Assembly (NCBI RefSeq): GCF_000316645.1
Contig: NC_019684.1
Location: 1,798,001 to 1,862,000, forward strand
Length of the DNA stretch: 64,000 nucleotides
Source: Nostoc sp. PCC 7524
Lineage (GTDB): Bacteria; Cyanobacteriota; Cyanobacteriia; Cyanobacteriales; Nostocaceae
Reading direction: 5' to 3'
Within the stretch, counting starts at the first letter, position 1; each line of letters starts with the position of its first letter. The notes below the pieces were generated by a model. That model made no database searches. It saw only the letters and a program-made list of their open reading frames with translations, and was not told the DNA's origin. The translations under genes were made by a program, and so were the position numbers. This document shows positions 25,227-34,943 of this stretch, piece by piece.

Positions 25227-26753
25227 TTAATGGAGATTAGACCAATCTCTGATTCTAGTTTTAAAGCTGTTCCATTCTTCATAAATTTCCTTAAATACCG
25301 CATTTGAAGAATATATTTTTAAGAGTTCATTGGTTTTATTTTCAGCTTCTTGCAGAATCGGATCACTAAACCTGACTAATTTAATCCTACCCAATTTTTC
25401 CAATTTGCGTAGTTCTTGCAGTTGTTGACTATTACTGTTATCGTACTTAGCTAATATTTTGGTATAAGTTTCTAAACAAACAGCTTTGAATATGTCTTTA
25501 TAATTCAGTGGTAGTTGTTGCCACGCTGTTTTATTCACCAACATATCAAATGTTGTGCTGGGTTCCCACCAACCAGGATAATAATAGTATTTTGCTACAT
25601 TCTGCAATCCTAATTGCCAGTCATCATAAGGACCAATCCATTCCGCAGCCTGGATTTTACCTTGATCAAGTGCTACGACTATTTTATCAATGGGAATTGC
25701 CCCACCGGGTAAATCTTTATCGATTGTCAACCCAAAATATTTTCTTAAAACCTCTCCTCCCAAACCGGGAATACGCATAGTTAATCCGTTAAAATCAGCT
25801 ACAGAATTCACCTCTTGTTTAAACCATCCTCCCATTTGTCCACCAGTGGCTGCTACAGGAAAAGGAATCACGTTTAAGTTTAATTTTTCTGCATAAATTC
25901 TTTGGATAAGGGTGAATTCATCACTAGGACTTTGTTTATAAAGTAGCCAAGCACTTTGTTCTTGAGGCGTTAAACCAAAAGGAATGGCACACCCAAAAAA
26001 CAGCACTTTATATCTATTATCGTTATAGTAAATGCCACTATAACCACAGTGAAAAGTACCATCATGAACCTTTTTTAATATTTCCTCTGTTTGTATTTGT
26101 GTGGTGGTATCTATATCAATACGAAAGTGACCATTAGTGATATTTTTGATACGCTCACTGATGATTTGAGGCACTTCAGAAAGAATTAGTTGCGTGGGAT
26201 TTGACTTGAAAACACTCACCATTTTCCAGTTCACAGTGGGCATACTGACATTTTGACGCGCCAACCAACCCGCCGTTAGTCCCGCCGTTGTCCCTAAACT
26301 TGTCCACATGAAATTACGGCGGCTAAAACCGGGAAAGGATAACGGTTGCGTAGGCGGTTTTGCTGGTTTACTATCTGGTGGTTTGTGTCCTGTAGTAATT
26401 GTTACGACTAAGCCCTTAAATTTGCCAGCCGCAGCTTCTATGGATTGGATATAACTAGCATCGGCTGGCGTAGTGCTGGCGGTTATTTTCAAGAGACGAC
26501 ATATCTCTTGTGCTTTGTCTTCGCCAATTTCGTCAATAATAGTCTTGGGTAATTCCTCTGCATAGACTTGCAGTTCTGCCCATTTGTCGTGGGGAATTTC
26601 ATTTTTTTTTAGTTGTTCAGCACTGTCACGTAGACACTGTTCAATGCTGCGAAAGTAATTTTCAATACGTTGACGCTTGTTATCTTCAGCTTGCTTGAGG
26701 CGATCGCTAAACTCAAAAAGCTTTGTAACAACTTCGACTAATTCCCCTAGCAT
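25227..26753 (-). CDS. TRAP-type binding protein with N-terminal helical domain
   Basis: 508 residues from ATG 26753. Residues 1-~120 are helical and charged (EDNKRQRIENYFRSIEQCLR, HDKWAELQVYAEELPKTI). After a Pro-rich linker, SRRNFMWTS at ~144 looks like a twin-arginine signal, followed by a hydrophobic stretch to ~165. Residues ~170-505 resemble DctP-type TRAP substrate-binding proteins: EEILKKVHDGTFHCGYSG, MRIPGLGGEVLRKYFG and ALDQGKIQAAEWIGPYDDW. A cytoplasmic domain ahead of an internal Tat-like anchor is unusual. No TRAP permease genes (DctQ/DctM) are in this window. The substrate is unknown; mannitol- or 2-oxoacid-type binding proteins are the nearest memory. Confidence 0.72.
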   Translation of the reverse strand: MLGELVEVVTKLFEFSDRLKQAEDNKRQRIENYFRSIEQCLRDSAEQLKKNEIPHDKWAELQVYAEELPKTIIDEIGEDKAQEICRLLKITASTTPADASYIQSIEAAAGKFKGLVVTITTGHKPPDSKPAKPPTQPLSFPGFSRRNFMWTSLGTTAGLTAGWLARQNVSMPTVNWKMVSVFKSNPTQLILSEVPQIISERIKNITNGHFRIDIDTTTQIQTEEILKKVHDGTFHCGYSGIYYNDNRYKVLFFGCAIPFGLTPQEQSAWLLYKQSPSDEFTLIQRIYAEKLNLNVIPFPVAATGGQMGGWFKQEVNSVADFNGLTMRIPGLGGEVLRKYFGLTIDKDLPGGAIPIDKIVVALDQGKIQAAEWIGPYDDWQLGLQNVAKYYYYPGWWEPSTTFDMLVNKTAWQQLPLNYKDIFKAVCLETYTKILAKYDNSNSQQLQELRKLEKLGRIKLVRFSDPILQEAENKTNELLKIYSSNAVFKEIYEEWNSFKTRIRDWSNLH

Positions 26754-26865
26754 CCTGAGTATATTTTCAATTAAGTAATATTTCTTAAGTATATCTACAG
26801 TTATAGCAAATAAAATCAAATAAGCGTAATCAATCCGTTATAGCCTCGCAGATCAACTTTGTTAA

Positions 26866-26893
26866 AACTAAACCTGCTGATGCAGGTTTAGTT
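26866..26893 (-). terminator. Terminator-like hairpin after pepP
   Basis: A 12-bp perfect stem, AACTAAACCTGC/GCAGGTTTAGTT with a 4-base loop; read on the minus strand it is followed by TTAAC after a short T stretch. It lies just past the pepP stop at 26898, separating it from the TRAP-like gene. Confidence 0.75.
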
Positions 26894-26897
26894 GAGC

Positions 26898-28214
26898 CTA
26901 ACTAATTCTCTCCACTTCATCCACCGCTTTAGGAACACCAGCCGTTAACACTTCACGTCCTGTGGCTGTGACTAACACATCATCCTCAATGCGAATCCCA
27001 ATACCCACCCAACGCGGATCAGTTTCTGGTTGTTCTTCCGCCAGTTTCGTATCTGGGACAATATAAATTCCCGGTTCTACCGTCAACACTTGGCCTGGTT
27101 GCAAAACCTGCGGTTTATCTTCACCGTGTTGATAAACACCCACATCATGCACATCTAAACCTAACCAGTGACTGGTGCGGTGCATATAGTATGGTTTGTA
27201 TTTCTCTTCCTCAATTAGTTGATCCACTTCGCCTTTGAGGATACCCAGTTCTACCATACCTTCTGTCAGGACACGCACGGCAGCATCATGAACTGAGTTA
27301 AAAGTATTACCAGGTTGTACTTGCGCGATCGCCTGTTTCTGTGCTTCTAAGACAATCTCATATAATGTCTTTTGTTCTGGCGTAAATTTACCGCCTACAG
27401 GAAATGTCCGAGTAATATCAGAATTGTAATAACCATAGGCACAACCCGCATCAATTAACAGTAAGTCTTGCTCCTGCATCTGGCGGTTATTTTCAATGTA
27501 GTGCAGCACACAAGCATTCACACCAGAAGCCACAATCGAAGGATAAGCCGGCCCCATTCCGCCCCGCAAGCGAAAGATGCGTTCCATCTCCGCTTGAATT
27601 TCGTACTCGTAACGTCCCGGTTTAGCGATCGCCATTGCATGATTATGTGCTTCAATTGCGATCGCAGCTGCTTGACGCATCATGTCTAATTCAGTTTCGC
27701 TTTTGATCAGCCTCATGCTGTGCAGCACAGTGCTGGTATCTTCGATGGCAATTGGCCCTGTTCCCCGCCGGGGATAAGTCCGTAGTAAACTCTGGTAATG
27801 ATTAAGGATTTTTTCATTAAACGCGCGATCGCGTCCTAAATGATAGTAAATGCGATCGGCTTTTTCTAAATACTGGGGTAACTTCTCATCCAATTCGCTA
27901 ATTGGGTAAGCCTCATCTGCACCATAAAGTTCTTTGGCTGCATCTACCCCACAGCGATAACCAGTCCAAACTTCTTTTTCTCTTTCCTTGGGTTGGACAA
28001 ACAACACAAAACGATGTTCTGCATGATGAGGTGCTAACACAGCCACCGCTTGCGGTTCATTAAAACCAGTCAGGTAGAAAAAATCACTATCTTGACGATA
28101 TGTGTATTCGACATCGTTGTGCATTACTGCCATTGGCGCACTCCGCAAAATCGCAGTTCCATTACCAATTTTTGCCATTAACTGCTCACGACGCTGCCGA
28201 TATTCTAATTGCAT
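26898..28214 (-). CDS. pepP: Xaa-Pro aminopeptidase P
   Basis: 438 residues, normal length. The N-terminal non-catalytic domain (RREQLMAKIGNGTAILRSAP ... DSDFFYLTGF) is followed by the M24 'pita-bread' domain with all five metal ligands recognisable: LLIDAGCAYGYYNSDITR gives the two aspartates, HRTSHWLGLDVHD the histidine, TVEPGIYI and RIEDDVLV the two glutamates. It removes N-terminal residues that precede proline, in the cytoplasm, usually with manganese. Monocistronic, with its own terminator. Confidence 0.94.
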   Translation of the reverse strand: MQLEYRQRREQLMAKIGNGTAILRSAPMAVMHNDVEYTYRQDSDFFYLTGFNEPQAVAVLAPHHAEHRFVLFVQPKEREKEVWTGYRCGVDAAKELYGADEAYPISELDEKLPQYLEKADRIYYHLGRDRAFNEKILNHYQSLLRTYPRRGTGPIAIEDTSTVLHSMRLIKSETELDMMRQAAAIAIEAHNHAMAIAKPGRYEYEIQAEMERIFRLRGGMGPAYPSIVASGVNACVLHYIENNRQMQEQDLLLIDAGCAYGYYNSDITRTFPVGGKFTPEQKTLYEIVLEAQKQAIAQVQPGNTFNSVHDAAVRVLTEGMVELGILKGEVDQLIEEEKYKPYYMHRTSHWLGLDVHDVGVYQHGEDKPQVLQPGQVLTVEPGIYIVPDTKLAEEQPETDPRWVGIGIRIEDDVLVTATGREVLTAGVPKAVDEVERIS

Positions 28215-28940
28215 AGCTAATCTATTGGTGAATTTAAGTATATTTTTACACTGCCAGCCACTACAGATGATAGTTGCTGATTGTTAAGTTATTCTAGCCA
28301 ATCTTGATTCCACCTTCAGCACAGATAATGATTGTGCAACCTGATTATGGTATCTGAGTCAGATTTTATGGCTGGTTAGTGATTTATGAGACACAACATT
28401 GAGCCAAAAAAATAATAGTTAAACATTATAAATTCTGTATACAATTCTGCAATTAAATAATTGAAGTTTTTGGTGTTCATATTATACAGAAAATTCTATA
28501 TTATCTAATTTAGAGATTTTCTCTTGTCTGTTTATTTATAACATTTAGTATACAGCCAAAAAATATTCGATAAAATAATCATTTTTTCAATTTGATTTGT
28601 ATAAACATGATTGAAGCTGTAAATGGATAATTTGGCTGTTATAAAGTCCTTCGCTCATCAAAACCTGGATATCTAGCCAGAGACAATGCTTATTGTCTTC
28701 AGATACAAATCATCTGTATTTGTTGGTAAATGCTGACATATAACTATATATTCACTGTCAAACAATAATCAAGAAATCATCATAATTATGTAGTTACCAA
28801 GATGTGTTTAAAGCATAATTTTTATAAAAAAATAATGTCTTAAAACGAAAATATTTTTTCAAAGAAAATGTTATTTAGAAACAGAATTTAACCCACATAA
28901 GGAGTTAAAACTTTAATCACACCAATCATAAAAACACACT
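28215..28940. other. Long AT-rich intergenic region
   Basis: About 725 bp with no ORF or RNA gene that I can support. It is strongly AT-rich and separates divergent genes (pepP leftward, the FG-GAP gene rightward), so both promoters should lie here. AAGGAG at about 28900 is the best ribosome-like motif but is 40 bases from the next start. The downstream mRNA may therefore have a long leader. Confidence 0.5.
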
Positions 28941-30173
28941 ATGCCTAGCGGAAGTAGCGGTTCCAATCAAGTAAATGATTTGTTTGAAAATTCTTTGGCA
29001 GCTTCAGCAAGATTGTTAGCAATTCCTCAAGGTAAATCTGATTTTGAGAGCTTATCATTCACAACAAACAGCTCCTCTTCTTCACCGTTAAATTTGCTGC
29101 CACCACTGACTGGTAGCCAGAACCCAAACCCCAATCCTTATATAACTAGCGCCGCCGTCTCACCTGACTTTAACGGTGACGGTAAAGTTGATAGAGTTTG
29201 GATTAATGTTCAAACAGGTGAGATTTTAATTCGCCTGATGGATGGTGCAACAACTTTACAACAGGCTTCTCTAGGTCAATACGACTTATCTACCTGGAGT
29301 TATGACATCGCTGATTTCAACAGTGATAATAAAACCGATTTCTTGTTGCGTAATAACGCCACAGGTGAAAATGCTATTGCACTGATGGATGGCACCAACG
29401 TCGCTAGCTTTGCCTATCTAGACAGAGTTGATGCAGGTTGGAACGCTAGCATTGGTGATTTCAACGGCGATCGCAGAACCGATATCTTCTGGAATAATGC
29501 CACCACAGGCCAAAACGCTATTTGGACTATGGATGGTACAACAGTCACCAGTGCCAACCTTCTCGAAACCACAACTCCCGGTTTGACTGCTACTATCGTT
29601 GACTTCGATGGTAACGGTAAGAGTGATATCTTCTGGCGCGATAGCACCACTGGCGAAAACAGCGTCTGGTTTATGGATGGTTCCCAAGCCACCAAGTATT
29701 CTCTCCAAGCACAAGACACTTCTTGGAGTTACACCCTGGGTGATTTCGATGGCAACTTCACCACTGATATTCTCTGGCGTAACACTGTCACCGGTGAGAA
29801 TAAAATTTGGACAATGAATGGTATCTTCGTTACTGAAGGCGCTGTCAATACACTCGGTGCTGGCTGGACAGCTAAAGTTGCTGACTTCAATGGTGATGGC
29901 AGAACCGATCTCTTCTGGCACAATGAAACCACTGGCGAAACCACTGCTTGGTTAATGAATGGTACTGCTATTGAAAGTGAAGCTTTCTTACCAAGCAATG
30001 CTCCTGGTTTGAAGCCATTCCTCGGTGATTACAACGGTGATGGCAAGACAGATGTTTACTGGCGTGATCAACAAACAGGTACAGATAAAGTTTGGACAAT
30101 GGATGGAACCTTAGCAAGTGAGGCTTCTGTTGCTGCTGAAAGTCAATTAACTCCAGAGTGGTACACAGGCTGA
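28941..30173 (+). CDS. FG-GAP/VCBS repeat calcium-binding protein
   Basis: 410 residues. After a Ser/Asn-rich N-terminus without a classic signal peptide, residues ~70-400 hold about seven repeats of ~47 residues, each built as DFNGDGKTDIFWRN..TGEN..WTMDGT. The DxNxDGxxD loops are calcium-binding motifs of FG-GAP/VCBS beta-propellers. Such proteins in filamentous cyanobacteria are usually exported without a Sec signal, for example by type I systems, and serve in adhesion or as matrix components. Here export is inferred only. The even repeat identity suggests recent internal duplication. Confidence 0.85.
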   Translation: MPSGSSGSNQVNDLFENSLAASARLLAIPQGKSDFESLSFTTNSSSSSPLNLLPPLTGSQNPNPNPYITSAAVSPDFNGDGKVDRVWINVQTGEILIRLMDGATTLQQASLGQYDLSTWSYDIADFNSDNKTDFLLRNNATGENAIALMDGTNVASFAYLDRVDAGWNASIGDFNGDRRTDIFWNNATTGQNAIWTMDGTTVTSANLLETTTPGLTATIVDFDGNGKSDIFWRDSTTGENSVWFMDGSQATKYSLQAQDTSWSYTLGDFDGNFTTDILWRNTVTGENKIWTMNGIFVTEGAVNTLGAGWTAKVADFNGDGRTDLFWHNETTGETTAWLMNGTAIESEAFLPSNAPGLKPFLGDYNGDGKTDVYWRDQQTGTDKVWTMDGTLASEASVAAESQLTPEWYTG

Positions 30174-30339
30174 TAATTATAGGGGAGTAGGGAATAGGGA
30201 ATGGGGAATAGGGAAAAGATTTCTCTGACTTCTCCTCTCCCCCCTACACCCTTACACCCCTAAACCCCCACTCTCCACTCCCAATTTTCCAGACAGTGAG
30301 GTTAAAATCACAGACAAGGTTTCAATCTGAAGTGAAATT

Positions 30340-30828
30340 ATGAAGACTGCTGAAAAGCTGGCTGCGGGGTGGTTATTAACACTCGGATTCACGTTTCTAA
30401 CAGCATCTGTCTCTGCTGTGGTGGAAAGAAACACTATGTTCCAACCAATTTCCACAGGTGAAAATGAGGAGTTGGTACAGGAATATATCAATAAAGAAAG
30501 AGCATCTCTATTAAATGCTACCGCTACACAAGGTCTAATTTTTGGTTTGCCCACCATGATTTTAGGTTCATGGCTGGCTTGGGGATTGTACGTGCAGAGC
30601 AAAAATGATAAGAAAGCTCTTCAGCAACAACTAAGCGATCGCCTACAATCTACTTTTTATCAAATGATTATAGAAAATCAAGGTAGGATTACAGTTTTAG
30701 GTTTTGCTATGCAGTCACAACTACCTGCAACCGTAGCCAGACAATATTTAGATAATAAAGCTAAAGAATTCAATGCAAATTTTAAAGTCAGTGAGGAAGG
30801 GTCTGTATCATATCATTTTGATGTCTAA
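30340..30828 (+). CDS. Hypothetical membrane protein with two spans
   Basis: 162 residues with hydrophobic segments at ~8-28 (AAGWLLTLGFTFLTASVSAV) and ~68-88 (GLIFGLPTMILGSWLAWGLY), a loop with ERASLLNAT, and a C-terminal cytoplasmic or lumenal tail of ~75 residues (LSDRLQSTFYQMIIENQGRI). I do not recognise the family. It is followed after 31 bp by the DUF423 gene, so the two may be cotranscribed. Confidence 0.65.
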   Translation: MKTAEKLAAGWLLTLGFTFLTASVSAVVERNTMFQPISTGENEELVQEYINKERASLLNATATQGLIFGLPTMILGSWLAWGLYVQSKNDKKALQQQLSDRLQSTFYQMIIENQGRITVLGFAMQSQLPATVARQYLDNKAKEFNANFKVSEEGSVSYHFDV

Positions 30829-30859
30829 ATTTTGAATTCTGAATTCGGAGCGAAGCGAC

Positions 30860-31240
30860 GTGACACAGATTTTCATAAGCCTAGCTGCCATCTTAGGCGG
30901 TTTGTCAGTTGCCGCCGGTGCTTTCGCTTCCCATGCACTGCGGGAAAAAATCAGTGAGCGATCGCTAGAAATTTTTGAAGTAGGCGCTCGCTACCAAATG
31001 TATCATGCTCTAGCTTTGTTGCTAGTAGCCATCTTAATGAGTCGCATCCCATCCCCGCCAACCACTTTAATAGCTAGTGGCTGGCTTTTTATCGTCGGTA
31101 TCGCTATTTTTTCCGGCAGTTTATACGCCCTCAGCCTCACAGGAATTAAAATCCTGGGTGCAATCACCCCCTTGGGTGGTGTCGCCTTTCTTTTAGGCTG
31201 GGGTGCTTTAGCGATCGCCGCTTGGCATTTGAAGTTTTAA
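30860..31240 (+). CDS. DUF423 membrane protein
   Basis: 126 residues from GTG 30860. Four hydrophobic helices: ISLAAILGGLSVAAGAFASH, YHALALLLVAILMS, IASGWLFIVGIAIFSGSLYAL and LGGVAFLLGWGALAIAAW. The GAFASHAL motif and size fit DUF423 (YwdK/YgdD group), inner membrane proteins of unknown function. The start is supported by the conserved N-terminus even though the base context is weak. Confidence 0.88.
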   Translation: MTQIFISLAAILGGLSVAAGAFASHALREKISERSLEIFEVGARYQMYHALALLLVAILMSRIPSPPTTLIASGWLFIVGIAIFSGSLYALSLTGIKILGAITPLGGVAFLLGWGALAIAAWHLKF

Positions 31241-31250
31241 TGCCCAATCC

Positions 31251-31898
31251 CTAATCCCCACTCCCCACTTTTTCAAACAAAGCCCGATAAACAGGTTCAC
31301 CTTTTTTTTGAGTGGCGGCTTCTCTTTCTGTGCCTACTGGGAGTGGGTTTTCTGCTAGCCATTCTCCTGTACCAACTCTGTGAAATGCTGAGTTAGCAGC
31401 AAAGCGATCGCACATTTCTACCGCTAGAAATTCCATATCTGATTGCAAAAATACAACTCCCCCAACAGCTAAATAATTAGCCAAATCTGCGACTAATTCT
31501 GGTTGTACTACACGACGTTTAGCATGGCGAGTTTTAAACCAAGGATCAGGAAACTGAATTGTTACACGCTGTAAAATCCCTGGTGGAAGAGAAGATAACA
31601 ATAATTGCAAAGAGTTATTCGCATTGCAAAATACATAATGGAGATTCGTTAAACCCAACTCAGAACCTAACCTATTCGCTTCTACTACCAGAGGTTCACG
31701 AATTTCTAAACCGAGGAAATTCCAGTTTGGTTCTACCTGCGCCATTTGCAACACAAATCTTCCTCTAGCACAGCCTATATCTAAATTAAGTGGCTGGTTA
31801 ATATTAGTATAGATTTTCTCCCACTCTATGGAAGTAACTGGTTTTTGATACTTTTGAGCCAATGGATTAACGTGTTGACGGACGCGGATAACTGCCAA
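31251..31898 (-). CDS. trmB: tRNA (guanine-N7-)-methyltransferase
   Basis: 215 residues. SAM-binding motif I is [15 protein letters not shown], the acidic motif II is [10 protein letters not shown], and the family signature [15 protein letters not shown] follows. It makes m7G46 in the variable loop of several tRNAs. It runs convergent to the DUF423 gene; the stops are 10 bp apart. Confidence 0.94.
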   Translation of the reverse strand: MAVIRVRQHVNPLAQKYQKPVTSIEWEKIYTNINQPLNLDIGCARGRFVLQMAQVEPNWNFLGLEIREPLVVEANRLGSELGLTNLHYVFCNANNSLQLLLSSLPPGILQRVTIQFPDPWFKTRHAKRRVVQPELVADLANYLAVGGVVFLQSDMEFLAVEMCDRFAANSAFHRVGTGEWLAENPLPVGTEREAATQKKGEPVYRALFEKVGSGD

Positions 31899-31956
31899 AT
31901 TTAGATACTCCTTGAAATCACAATATTGAAAACTTAATTAAGATAATTCCAGGTTG

Positions 31957-32002
31957 GTAGTAAGGACTTTAGTCCTAAAAAAAGGACTAAAGTCCTTACT
32001 AC
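31957..32002. repeat. Perfect 20-bp inverted repeat
   Basis: GTAGTAAGGACTTTAGTCCT at 31957-31976 and its exact complement at 31983-32002 flank six A. A long perfect stem with a 6-base loop, upstream of trmB; it looks like a small dispersed palindrome rather than a terminator. Confidence 0.85.
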
Positions 32003-32140
32003 GAACTCAATTCCACTAATTTTACATTGCTTAACATAGTTCGATTTATTCGCGCCGACTTACTAACAATTAAGTTCACAAATCAAAGTCAAACATCATA
32101 TATTTCTGATGTGAATATTGCACATCAGCAAAAATTCCTT

Positions 32141-32305
32141 AGAGGTTGTTTGAAAAGTGGTTGGCTGTGACTTTAGGCACTTATTGATCCCCCCTAACCC
32201 CCCTGAAAAAGGGGGGAAAACTTCTTGAAGTCCCCCTTTTTAAGGGGGATTTAGGGGGATCTAAAAGTATTTGATACATCATTAAGAACTTTTCAAACAT
32301 CCTCT
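32141..32305. mobile_element. MITE-like element, 165 bp
   Basis: The ends AGAGGTTGTTTGAAAAGT (32141-32158) and ACTTTTCAAACATCCTCT (32288-32305) form an 18-bp terminal inverted repeat with one mismatch. Inside is a second palindrome from GATCCCCCCTAACC at 32186 to TTTAGGGGGATC at 32261. TTA precedes GAGG and follows CCTC, a possible 3-bp target duplication. It has no coding capacity. Confidence 0.7.
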
Positions 32306-32514
32306 TAGTGTATATTCCATCGGCTAATTGTATACAAATATTAAGTATATAGGAATCATATTTAATTTAAAAAAATTCCATACACCTCATATTCCCTCTT
32401 CCCAGTCCCCAATCCCCAATCAATAGGCAATCCTACGCAGATTGCCAAAGCAGAGGTTATACTTTTGGAAAAAGTGTTACTTTAACTACCGTTTTTAACA
32501 ATTTTCTGAAATCA

Positions 32515-33630
32515 ATGGTGCTAAACTTTCGTTTTGCCGTCGTCAGCGATTTACACATCGCCCTTCCTCACACTATCTGGGATCACCCTAGCCGATTTCA
32601 TTTAGTGGAAGTAAGTATTCCCGCTTTTGACAGTGCCATAGAACATTTAACACAACTTGATTTAGATTTTATTTTACTGCCTGGAGATTTAACACAGCAC
32701 GGTGAACCAGAGAATCACCTTTGGTTACAAGAACGTTTAGCGAAACTACCTTTTCCCGCTTATGTTGTCCCTGGTAATCATGATGTTCCTGTGCTGAGAG
32801 CCAATGAGCAATCAATCGCCTATAACGATTTTCCCCAATATTATCGCAAGTTCGGCTATGACAATACCAACCAACTTTATTACACTCAGCAATTGTTACC
32901 TGGAGTGCGATTAATTGGGTTAAATTCTAACTGTTTTAATGAACAGGGTGAACAAATAGGGCGTTTGGATAGCCAACAACTGAGATGGTTAGAAGAGGTA
33001 CTAGCATCAGTAAAAGACGAACTGGTGTTAGTAATGATACATCACAATGTCGTGGAACATTTACCTCATCAATCCCGGCATCCTATGGCCAATCGTTATA
33101 TGTTGGCAAATGCCCCGGAATTATTGCAGCTACTCCGACGCTATGGAGTCAGGCTAGTATTTACAGGACATTTACACGTCCAAGATGTGGCTTGTGATGA
33201 TGGAGTATATGATATTACCACTGGTTCTTTAGTTAGCTATCCTCATCCTTACCGTGTGTTAGAGTTTCATCGCAATCAACAGGGTAAGGAATGGTTGCAA
33301 ATTCTGTCTCACCGCGTAGAGTCAGTACCGAATTTCCCTAACTTGCAACACTTATCAAAGCAATGGATGGGCGATCGCTCCTTTCCTTTTTTAGTAAAAT
33401 TACTGACGCTACCGCCATTAAATTTACCAGTTAATCAGGCACAAGAACTAGCACCGAGCCTGCGAGATTTTTGGGCAACCATTGCTGATGGTGATGCCAT
33501 GTTAGATTATCCCCATTTTCCCCAAAAAGTGCGCCACTACATTCAAGCTTATGGTGCGATCGCTCACACAGGTAGCCCTGCATTCATCGATAACAACAGC
33601 ACCCTGCTTTTAGACAAGATGGGGAAGTAG
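32515..33630 (+). CDS. Metallophosphoesterase (CpdA-like)
   Basis: 371 residues. The calcineurin-type dimetal motifs appear in order: FAVVSDLHIALPH, LPGDLTQHGE, VPGNHDVPVL, MIHHNVVEH and FTGHLHVQDV. The plan is close to cyclic-nucleotide phosphodiesterases (CpdA/Icc), so cAMP hydrolysis is possible, but other phosphodiesters fit equally. The C-terminal ~110 residues form an extra helical part (YPHFPQKVRHYIQAYG). No signal peptide. The last codons run into G/A-rich tandem repeats. Confidence 0.82.
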   Translation: MVLNFRFAVVSDLHIALPHTIWDHPSRFHLVEVSIPAFDSAIEHLTQLDLDFILLPGDLTQHGEPENHLWLQERLAKLPFPAYVVPGNHDVPVLRANEQSIAYNDFPQYYRKFGYDNTNQLYYTQQLLPGVRLIGLNSNCFNEQGEQIGRLDSQQLRWLEEVLASVKDELVLVMIHHNVVEHLPHQSRHPMANRYMLANAPELLQLLRRYGVRLVFTGHLHVQDVACDDGVYDITTGSLVSYPHPYRVLEFHRNQQGKEWLQILSHRVESVPNFPNLQHLSKQWMGDRSFPFLVKLLTLPPLNLPVNQAQELAPSLRDFWATIADGDAMLDYPHFPQKVRHYIQAYGAIAHTGSPAFIDNNSTLLLDKMGK

Positions 33631-33735
33631 GGGGAGATGGGGAAGTGGGGGAGATGGGGAAGTAGGGGGAGATAGAAGCATGATTATCTTTCATCCCCCT
33701 CATCCTCCTCATCCTCCTCATCCCCCTCATCCTAA
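33625..33735. repeat. Low-complexity tandem repeats between convergent genes
   Basis: GGGGGAGATGGGGAAGTA-type units to about 33675, then CATCCTCCT/CATCCCCCT units at ~33690-33735. They fill the space between the phosphoesterase and FIST genes and overlap the last codons of the FIST frame. Confidence 0.8.
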
Positions 33736-34943
33736 TCCCCCGCCATTTCCCGACAAATCCCAAACACTGAGGTGTAACCATGTAGAAAAGTTCTACCCCC
33801 AACTGGGCCAATTTCGCCACCGCAGAAAAAGCCACCCACAGGGATAGCTGGGAGGTAACTATTAAATAACTCAGAATCAAAATTGGGTTTGCCGTACAAT
33901 CCTTCACCACGTCCCACACAGGAAAACATTAAAGCAGCCGCAGCAGATGGAGAGCCTTGTTGTTGATACCGTTCTAGAAGGAACTTCAAATCATCAGCAG
34001 AGGCTTGAGCATCCCTTAAGTGAAATTGTAAACGCTGGCCTGGACGGACAAGATCACCAATAGCGATCGCACCTCCGGCTGGATCTACACCTAAAATACT
34101 GCGAATTAAAAAATCACCCTGTTGCAAAGACAGTTTAAATTCATCCATTGCTACACCCACAAACAAAGAATGCTGTGCCAACATTCTCTCTTTTTCACTC
34201 AGGCTAGCAATCAAATCTCGCAACACTACCAAAGGTACTTTCTCATCGATTTCCAAAATAATATTCCGATCAGCCTTAGTAACTTGTAGTGGCTCACCAA
34301 TAGGTTTACATCCTTGCGCCACAATCGTTTCTAAAACAATATTGCCACTCAAAGCCAAACCCACAGTCCCATCACGATAGAGAGTATCATTACAAAACAA
34401 AGCCAGACGACCCCCCAAACCCCCAGCACTGGCTTGTCCTCCCACAATCACCGAGCCAGGATAAGCAAAATCTAACCCCTGCAATAAATCGTTGATGCCT
34501 GAAGAAAAAGCACTAGAGAGCAAAATAAACTGGGGTTTTGCCGATGGTTCTACATCAATTAAATCAATCCAAGCATCTGGCGGACTATCCAAATCAGGTA
34601 AATCTTCAGCAACAACATGAAAAACTTGTAAATCTACCCCTGGTAGATGGGCTAAAGTCAAGCTGAGGGCTGCTTCTGCTTCTAATTCTTGGGTTTGTCC
34701 ACTAGCTCCAGTTCCAATGACACCACCCCCACTGCACCCAATCAACACAGGTACAGAAAGTTTTTCAGCTAACAAGGGCAACACCCTAGAATACTCACTG
34801 GCAAAAGCAGAAGAAATGAACACCAGCCCCAAATCCGCAGGTGCTGTTAACAACGAGACAGTACGTTGTACCACCTCTGCTACAGCTGCTTCTAAGGAAG
34901 GACGGGTTGATAGGGCATTTGCCCACTGCATATGATCTGCCAT
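33732..34943 (-). CDS. FIST-domain sensory protein
   Basis: 403 residues. The N-terminal FIST domain shows PADLGLVFISSAFASEYS, LIGCSGGGVIGTG and GSVIVGGQASAGG; the FIST_C part has LVRPGQRLQFHLRDAQASAD and MFSCVGRGEGLYG. FIST proteins bind small ligands, thought to be amino acids, and often feed signalling proteins. This one stands alone, with no kinase or cyclase fused or adjacent, so its output is unknown. Confidence 0.9.
   Translation of the reverse strand: MADHMQWANALSTRPSLEAAVAEVVQRTVSLLTAPADLGLVFISSAFASEYSRVLPLLAEKLSVPVLIGCSGGGVIGTGASGQTQELEAEAALSLTLAHLPGVDLQVFHVVAEDLPDLDSPPDAWIDLIDVEPSAKPQFILLSSAFSSGINDLLQGLDFAYPGSVIVGGQASAGGLGGRLALFCNDTLYRDGTVGLALSGNIVLETIVAQGCKPIGEPLQVTKADRNIILEIDEKVPLVVLRDLIASLSEKERMLAQHSLFVGVAMDEFKLSLQQGDFLIRSILGVDPAGGAIAIGDLVRPGQRLQFHLRDAQASADDLKFLLERYQQQGSPSAAAALMFSCVGRGEGLYGKPNFDSELFNSYLPAIPVGGFFCGGEIGPVGGRTFLHGYTSVFGICREMAGD

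Noticed and set aside
29414..29998. Minus-strand frames across the FG-GAP gene
   Set aside because: They mirror the regular repeat codons of the plus-strand gene.
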